From Lethocerus indicus (lineage: Eukaryota > Arthropoda > Insecta > Hemiptera > Belostomatidae): a DNA stretch of 64,000 nt. Both the position numbers and the translations under genes were made by a program. The notes below the pieces were generated by a model that was not told where the DNA came from, ran no database searches, and saw only the letters and a list, made by a program, of their open reading frames with translations. The stretch is from assembly GCA_019843655.1 (NCBI GenBank), contig JACDQD010000003.1, positions 6,264,925 through 6,328,924 of the forward strand, written 5' to 3'. Of the stretch, positions 57,810 through 64,000 are shown one piece after another; position 1 is the first letter of the stretch; each line of letters opens with the position of its first letter.

Positions 57810-60800
57810 ATCTTAGAGCTTCCGGGGGCTAAAACTTGGGCTGTGAACTTGCAGAGAGACGTCTCGAAGAGCCGAGAACTGATCCATGCGGCGGTGCATC
57901 GAACAGGCAATTTAACTAAGCGTAAAGTAAATATTATTCCGACATATTGTTCAGATTAATTGTTACCGACAATTCCGTACGGGAAGCAGTACAAACCTCG
58001 GTAATGATTTAACGGCGAAACTAGGAAGATATATTGTAGTGATGGGAGCTTATGGATAATTCTGGAAATACAAATATCAGGGAATTTGGATTGCTATTTA
58101 GGCATAGAGTGTCGAGAAAATCAGAAAATTAAGGTTTACGGACGGTGTTCATCCATTTTATTAAATTTGAGCGAAAAAAGGAAACACGTGTACATAATAT
58201 GACACGTTGTGATTAACATTCCGAGGAAATAGTTGATATTATTATTAATTATAAACTGCACTTTATAAGAAATTAAATTAAAGAAAGCTAAATAATTCAA
58301 TAAGCTGGATAGATTAAATGTCGGAATGCAACAATGATTTAAAACAAACAGTTACTCAAAATGTTCTAACGTTAAATCACAGCGATATGAAATTAAATGG
58401 CATAAAAGAGGAGAATCCATCGGTGCATGTCTCCGACAGATTTTAAGTCACGCGACCGAGAGGTAAAGCCATATTATTATTTCTGCACTAATCTGATAAT
58501 ACAATTATATTGCGGTATTAATGATTCAATGATTCGCCGTTTTTGTCAGGATCAGCATGAATATTGACGGCTTTCATTTCGGTTCAATAGTAGAATACAT
58601 GCAGAGTAAGGGAATATATTTTACCTTTTTTTTGGAGTGAAATATAATTTTTACATCTGAAATGATTTAATGAGAGTAATACATCGTGAGTGAACTCCTT
58701 AATCATTATTTTTTTAAATAGTTTTCCATCGAATTCGAGTGATCTAGTATGGAAAACTAACGCGTTTTTACTCCTCCAAGTGAAAATAAAGGTTAGGAGC
58801 AACGACTACTAGAATTGTACGATTGTTACACACGGTCTTTTTCAATATCTTTCCAAACAAGAAACAACAGTCGGAATTATTTACAGAACGAAAGGCAATA
58901 TTTAGAAGAGATAATAACAGATACAAAGTAAAATGAAGCCGTTGAAGGCCTGGAGTTTTTGAAATTTCCTATCTTAAAGCTAATTCCACAGCTAGCTGTC
59001 CCTGTTGTTCCGAATATTTGGAGCACAGGCGTTATTTCTCTTGAACATGACGCAGCGGCCTTTCTGAACAAAAACACAGTAGAGACTTATTCATTGGGTT
59101 AAGAATGACATAAACAGGAATGTTCATTTAATAATTATACGTTGACAAGGAATTTATACTGAAAGAATAAAAATCATTAAGAATATTTTTAATTTCCATG
59201 TTTTATTCCTCATATAATTTTATTTGTGCCAAAACTGACGAGTACACTCGTCTAAATATTTCACATTATAACATATTTCTGCCCTCTTTATTTCCAAAAA
59301 GTGTTTTGTATTTTCACTATAGCGATATTTCTATATTTGTATTCTTTCGTAGCCAACAACCGGACGCTGGTACTGTTTAAACGATTAATCGGTTATTGGG
59401 TTCCAAAAAAGGCAGATGGAGAGATAAACGTGCCAAATTAACCGCAGGAGTCGGCCGGCATTTTGAGGTCGGCAATGTTTTCGACACTGGTCCTCACACA
59501 AAGTGAAGTCTCGCAGGCCGTTCAAATAACAACATCGGCGGAACGATTCAATATAATCTCGGCGGTGCAATGAGGTCGTATTCGAATTAAATTTAAACGA
59601 ATCGAAGGGAGGAATATTATAGTAATTAAAATGACAACGTCGGAACAGAGGTTCGGACGTGGAATTAACGAGTTTTTGAATTTATTATACAACCGAGCAA
59701 CAATTTGCAACGAATATCAAGGGTTATATTTCATAGGGATCAGAAAATTGTATTGTTGGTCTGATTGGAAGAAAAATAGAGTGCACTATGAACTGATGAA
59801 TTCATGGCAAGGAAAGTGTTTGTCAGCGGGGTATTTGAATTATTGCCACCTTCCTGGCAATTAATTGTCAACGCTCGCGTGTCATGTTTGCATGTGGGCC
59901 GGTTCCGGCATTGCCCCGTCATCGGTAAATAGAATTTTGAACCGGGGCATTGGTAATTTTTCATTGTCCGGGCGTTTTATTCATGGCGAGTTAGAACAAT
60001 TACATTTTACCAAGACCGAACCGATTTACCGAGTGGCTAAAATCGAAACCGGCCTAACATCACGCAAACAAACTCATTTATCCAAAAATGAAGAAATTGT
60101 TATTATCACGCTGTATCAAATGTTGTATAGATCAATTAACACTTTGTATTTTATTTCTGGAAAGCTGATTAAATTGATTACTTCTATAAAAAATATGACC
60201 GCAGTAAATTAAACCGCGCTGTGCAGTAATTTATTTGATACGGTTAAATGTAACTCAGTTATGAAATAAATGTGCACTTAATTATTTTGTTTTGATCTTA
60301 ATTGCAGGTCCCAAAGAATGTTTTCATGCGGTCTTTTTTCCATTTTTTCTTCTAGTCCGTGAATTAAAATTACATAATTTATATGGGAGTCCTTAAAGGT
60401 TTAGTTCGGCAGCAGCTGAATATTATGTTTTTCTAGAAGCTTAAAATAATAACGATCGTAAGCCATTTACATTTTATTTTCTGAGACCATTTATTTTTCT
60501 AGATTGGGAGAATTAAAACAGCACTATTTCTACCAGGTGGTTTTATAATTTTTTTATGCTACATTTTGAATTTGATAGATGGTTTAATAATGTCGCCGGT
60601 AAATAAAAACAAGGTTTAAAGAAACTGATTTATTTAAAGACTCCCAATCATCAAAATATTTTTTTCTGATCTGGTATGATTGAAAAAATGTCTAAGATAA
60701 TTGTTATCTTTCGGTAACTGAATCTGGTGACAATAACTCTATACTAATGATCAACGGGGGCCTTGCTGTTTTTATTCAATATTTCTTAGCGATTATTTCT

Positions 60801-61462
60801 TTTTTAACTGCTTGAGTAATTTACTTAACCCTTATATATTTCAATTAGGGAAATTCCTCTTAAGTCAACAAAGATCGACGGTCAGGGGTTGGATTGACGT
60901 ATGCGGGTACACTGATGAGGTTACCTCCGCTGGATTGAAAAAAAAAGAAAAAACACTTGACCGTAATAGGAAAGAGGAGGGAAGAGGGAGAGACGGAGCA
61001 CTTTAATTACACCGGGCATAATTTTAGTCTGTTAGCGGCGTTGTTGATTTAATAGCGGCCATCACGATAAGATTTTAGGCCGGGGGATTACCAGAGCGCG
61101 GGCCCGGTCTCGGTACGGCCCCTCTGACGTACACCACTTCAGTAATGGACTCGGATATAATAAACCGCCGAGACAATGTCATTGAAAAAAAAAGAACTAA
61201 TGAAAACGTTCCTTCTGTTTACGAATGAGTATGAATAATCTCGTTCTCCTCAAATTGCAAAGTATCTGTTTGGGCGCGAGGGCGTGGAACGTAGCCATGA
61301 CGTTGACGTAAAAGTGAAATGGAGACAGACGATTTTAATGGCGTTGAAAAGTGTTTGAAACAAATAATATGATTACAGAATGTTCAAGACCCACAACAAC
61401 AGTACATTATTCGTTTTCAAAACCATGCTCAATTTAAATCGATATTTGAAATTATTCCTTAG
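57810..61462. other. Unique AT-rich stretch
   Basis: A single plus frame from 59631 to 60212 is interrupted by only one stop (59862-59864), but the translation has no feature I recognise. Nothing else supported. Confidence 0.45.
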
Positions 61463-61508
61463 TTCTGTCTCCTCTAACTGGTTTTACCTTTCGCCATCTT
61501 CAGTAATC
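61463..61508 (-). mobile_element. Family A copy 10, decayed arm fragment
   Basis: GTTCTGTCTCCTCTAACTGG leads directly to CGCCATCTTCAGTAA, so the outer and inner left arm are present with the ribozyme's stem II loop and stem III deleted. Orientation is set by analogy with left arms of other copies. Confidence 0.6.
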
Positions 61509-64000
61509 TTTTTCCTCTTTAATAAGAAGAGACAAAAGACTAAATTATTCCATTAAATAGGCGAATAGGACACGATACTATAGGAACTATTTTGCGCTAC
61601 GTTAATGCAAATAGAGGAACGTCGTTCGAGACTCTGCGATTCTATGATTAGCCCACTTTGAAATTAGCCTGTCGCTCAACTCGTCGTGTCCCAAATCGAG
61701 AGAGCGTTTTCACATTTCACGGCCCCCATCGCTGACCAACTAATTGCCTGAAATACCATCGCTCGGGAGTTTTGAAATTTCAACACGTTTTGGCACCTCG
61801 GCCATCATAATTTATGTAGAATCGAGGGCGTCTCGGGGGTGGGGTGAGGAGGGCGGTATACATTACCCCGTCGACTGGAATAAACTGGAGATGATGTTCG
61901 GGGCACGTCACACTGGAGACTTCGTGGCACCGTCACCGAAGAGGCGGATGCCACTTCTCGCTCCTGCTCTGACTCCAGCAGTCAGGAGTGGACCGCCAGA
62001 ATAGAATATTAGTGAAGTTATGACGGAACGGACGGTATTCGAGATAAAACGAAATTTGAAATCATGACAATGGAATTTATCCGACCGTAGAGCGAATAAA
62101 CAGAGGAAATGGTTAGGACGAAATAATAGCTCGCTTAAACTCCCCTATTTTTCCTCTAATACGTTCCAGGAATATTGCCTATTTCCTCGTGTTATTTCTT
62201 AACAATTTGGAGACAGTGTCAGTAACTAATATTCCTCAATAGCTGTTACTGGTTTTATTATAGCCAACTTGTTTCTTTAAATCAAAGCTGGTAGTTGTCA
62301 TTAAGTAGGCATTCTGACAACTTTTTTTAATCGAATTAATGAAATTTAATGAGATTAATTCATACTGGCGTTAGTATATCAGCAAACAGGTTCGTACTTT
62401 AATTTTATTGGTGCAATAGACCTACTTTCCTATCCTGTAATTGTGTAAATTCAGCCAGATTTGATTGGGCATTGCTCATTGGCCGATGTGTCACTGACAA
62501 ACTAAAAAAACTAAGAACTGAAAGAAACTATTTCTAAATTTAATTTATACGCCAACCCGTAAGCCCGGAATGGCGCCTATTTCTCGAAAGTTATTATTGG
62601 CATCTGTTAGCATTTAATTTCCCAGTGAAATATTAGTAAAACTCCGGGCAGGTGCTCACTCCCACAGTATTTTCTGACTTAACAGAAAAAAAATTGGAAA
62701 TGAAATAATTGTAATTTAATTGGCGAAGGGGGATTTGCGGGAGGAGTGGGCTTCCTCCTTGCCGCCCACGATCCGACACTAAATCACTGTCCGCCTGCCG
62801 CCCCCGGCCCCGCCCCCATCCCATCTTGCTTAGCCCTATAATTTATAATTTTAATTTTTGCCCTATTCAGCGCCGCCGCCGCAATTTTTGCACCGAGGCG
62901 AAATTAGCGCATACTTACTTGACGCGCCCGGTATCCGGGGCGGGGATTAGGTGGCCCGAGAGTAGGCCCTATTACCGCCCGTCCAGACCTCCGGCCAGAT
63001 CCTCAGATTTTGCGGACTCCGCCCACTTTTTACTTCCTGCACCCTGACCGAGATTTATTATTATTACCTAGCCGCAGGGAAGTATCAATTTCCCAATTTA
63101 GCTCAACCGCTTTTTGTTGAATTATTAACTGCCACACGAATCAGACATGTGATGTGAACTCGGTTGTGGATCAGTCAGTTAGTCGTTGTAGAAAAATTAA
63201 ATATCAATGAATTTATACGTAAATGAAAACATCGTACGATAGGTTCCCTACTCCTACCTTATCCACTGATGAAATCCTACTTAATTTCGCACGATTTCTT
63301 TTTAAACCGTTTGATTTTTCTAACCAGAGAAACCAGAAAATAAAAAAATGCTATAATTCTTTGACAAGCTCAATATCAAAGATTGTTAACAGAAAAATTT
63401 ACATTATTCCGTATCCAAATGGCCCGGACAACGGGCAGGAAACCAGTTTGAAATGTTTTCCGTGTAAAATTGTAAGGCTGCTTACCCGCTTTCTGTCGTA
63501 GACGCCGGCTCGTGCTCAGGGCCTGTGTATGCAGCCTGAAGTGGCGAGGTGCTTCGCTATGGTCGTATCGTAGGGACGGCGGGTGGAGGGGTCGGAAGGG
63601 GTGTTGTGGGGGCGGGGGGTAAACGCCGCGCCCAACTAAATTGAACTTGTTAACGAAAACTCGCCACTTGGAGAAGCTGCCAAGAAACTTCAATTAATTG
63701 AAACACTTTAACGAACCGTTTAATACTTGATGGGCAATCCTGCGCATTAGTGGCCCAACCTTTGGCCCCGGAGTCTCTCTATCTCGCGCATCATACTTTA
63801 ATGTTACTACGAGGTAATATGTCACATTTGTAAACTATCGTTTCAATATTGAACTTGCGCAGGAGGAGTCATCGCAAAAGTATTTACTTGTAGTAACTTC
63901 GTAATTGGAATATTAAAATTACTACTCGAATTTCATTATATAATCGAATGTTTCTTTATAAATACCAAATAAATTAACGCTGTTCAGTTGTATATTTAAA
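61509..64000. other. Unique stretch with one GC-rich patch
   Basis: GC-rich at about 62740-63050 and a G-rich run near 63570-63620. Small open frames (61744-62004 on plus and 63693-63376 on minus) are not recognisable. No repeat or RNA gene seen. Confidence 0.45.

Noticed and set aside
57502..57959. Frames crossing the (TC)n tract
   Set aside because: The Ser-Leu and Arg-Glu repeats come only from the dinucleotide microsatellite.
59631..60212. 194-codon plus frame with a single internal stop
   Set aside because: Long for AT-rich DNA, but no domain, signal or repeat is recognisable and the stop breaks it in the middle. A pseudogene cannot be excluded, but nothing supports it.

Overview
The window looks like a stretch of nuclear DNA from an arthropod, most likely an insect. 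It is AT-rich, carries long (AT)n, (GA)n and (TC)n microsatellites, and contains Jockey-like LINE fragments whose C-terminal peptide (PWYVSN...HHDLNIP) is of the kind common in insect genomes. I found no convincing host protein-coding gene, tRNA, rRNA, CRISPR array or prokaryotic feature. Long open frames are few, have no recognisable domains, and fall mostly in GC-rich patches or inside repeats. The species cannot be named from sequence alone.

The clearest structure is a dispersed repeat family with about ten copies or fragments, here called family A (2975-3112, 7495-7572, 12908-13505, 18706-18762, 21045-21590, 25334-26056, 35090-36214, 52436-52479, 53045-53750, 61463-61508). Full copies have long inverted terminal arms of about 150 bp around a shared internal segment, plus a one-sided tail ending near GGTATTTTAAACTA. 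Three copies have perfect flanking direct repeats of 13, 12 and 10 bp, and a fourth has 7 bp, so the borders can be set to within a few bases. The arms contain all conserved core elements of a minimal hammerhead ribozyme: GCUA-CUGANGA, a short stem II, GAAA, a 3-bp stem III ending in GUC, and UAGC closing stem I. Small hammerheads in terminal repeats, variable target duplications and ragged 5' ends are known from Penelope-like retroelements. I infer a non-autonomous element of that type; a long-TIR DNA transposon remains the alternative. No reverse transcriptase or GIY-YIG nuclease of such an element is present.

Layout: 1-662 holds a 5'-truncated Jockey-like insertion with an 8-bp target duplication. 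2324-7572 has AT and GA microsatellites, a 138-bp deleted family-A copy, a decayed Jockey tail and several hairpins. 7573-12907 is unique AT-rich DNA with a GC-rich patch near 11200-11640. 12908-21600 has three family-A copies or fragments and a second Jockey fragment that keeps the region after the reverse-transcriptase domain. 25334-26056 is the best symmetric family-A copy. 26064-35076 is mostly unique, with GC-rich islands at 26820-29000, 31750-32100 and 33380-33870. 35090-36214 is a family-A copy expanded internally by seven tandem 70-bp units. 36228-52435 is unique DNA with a tandem duplication (42581-42950), a strong hairpin (38872-38910) and G-rich islands (43380-43610, 46120-46960). 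53045-53750 is another family-A copy. The rest to 64000 is unique DNA with a long (TC)n tract at 57709.

Because no genes were recognised there is no pathway to describe. GC-rich islands, homeodomain-type palindromes and large gene-free spans would suit the flank or a large intron of a regulatory gene, but this is inference only.
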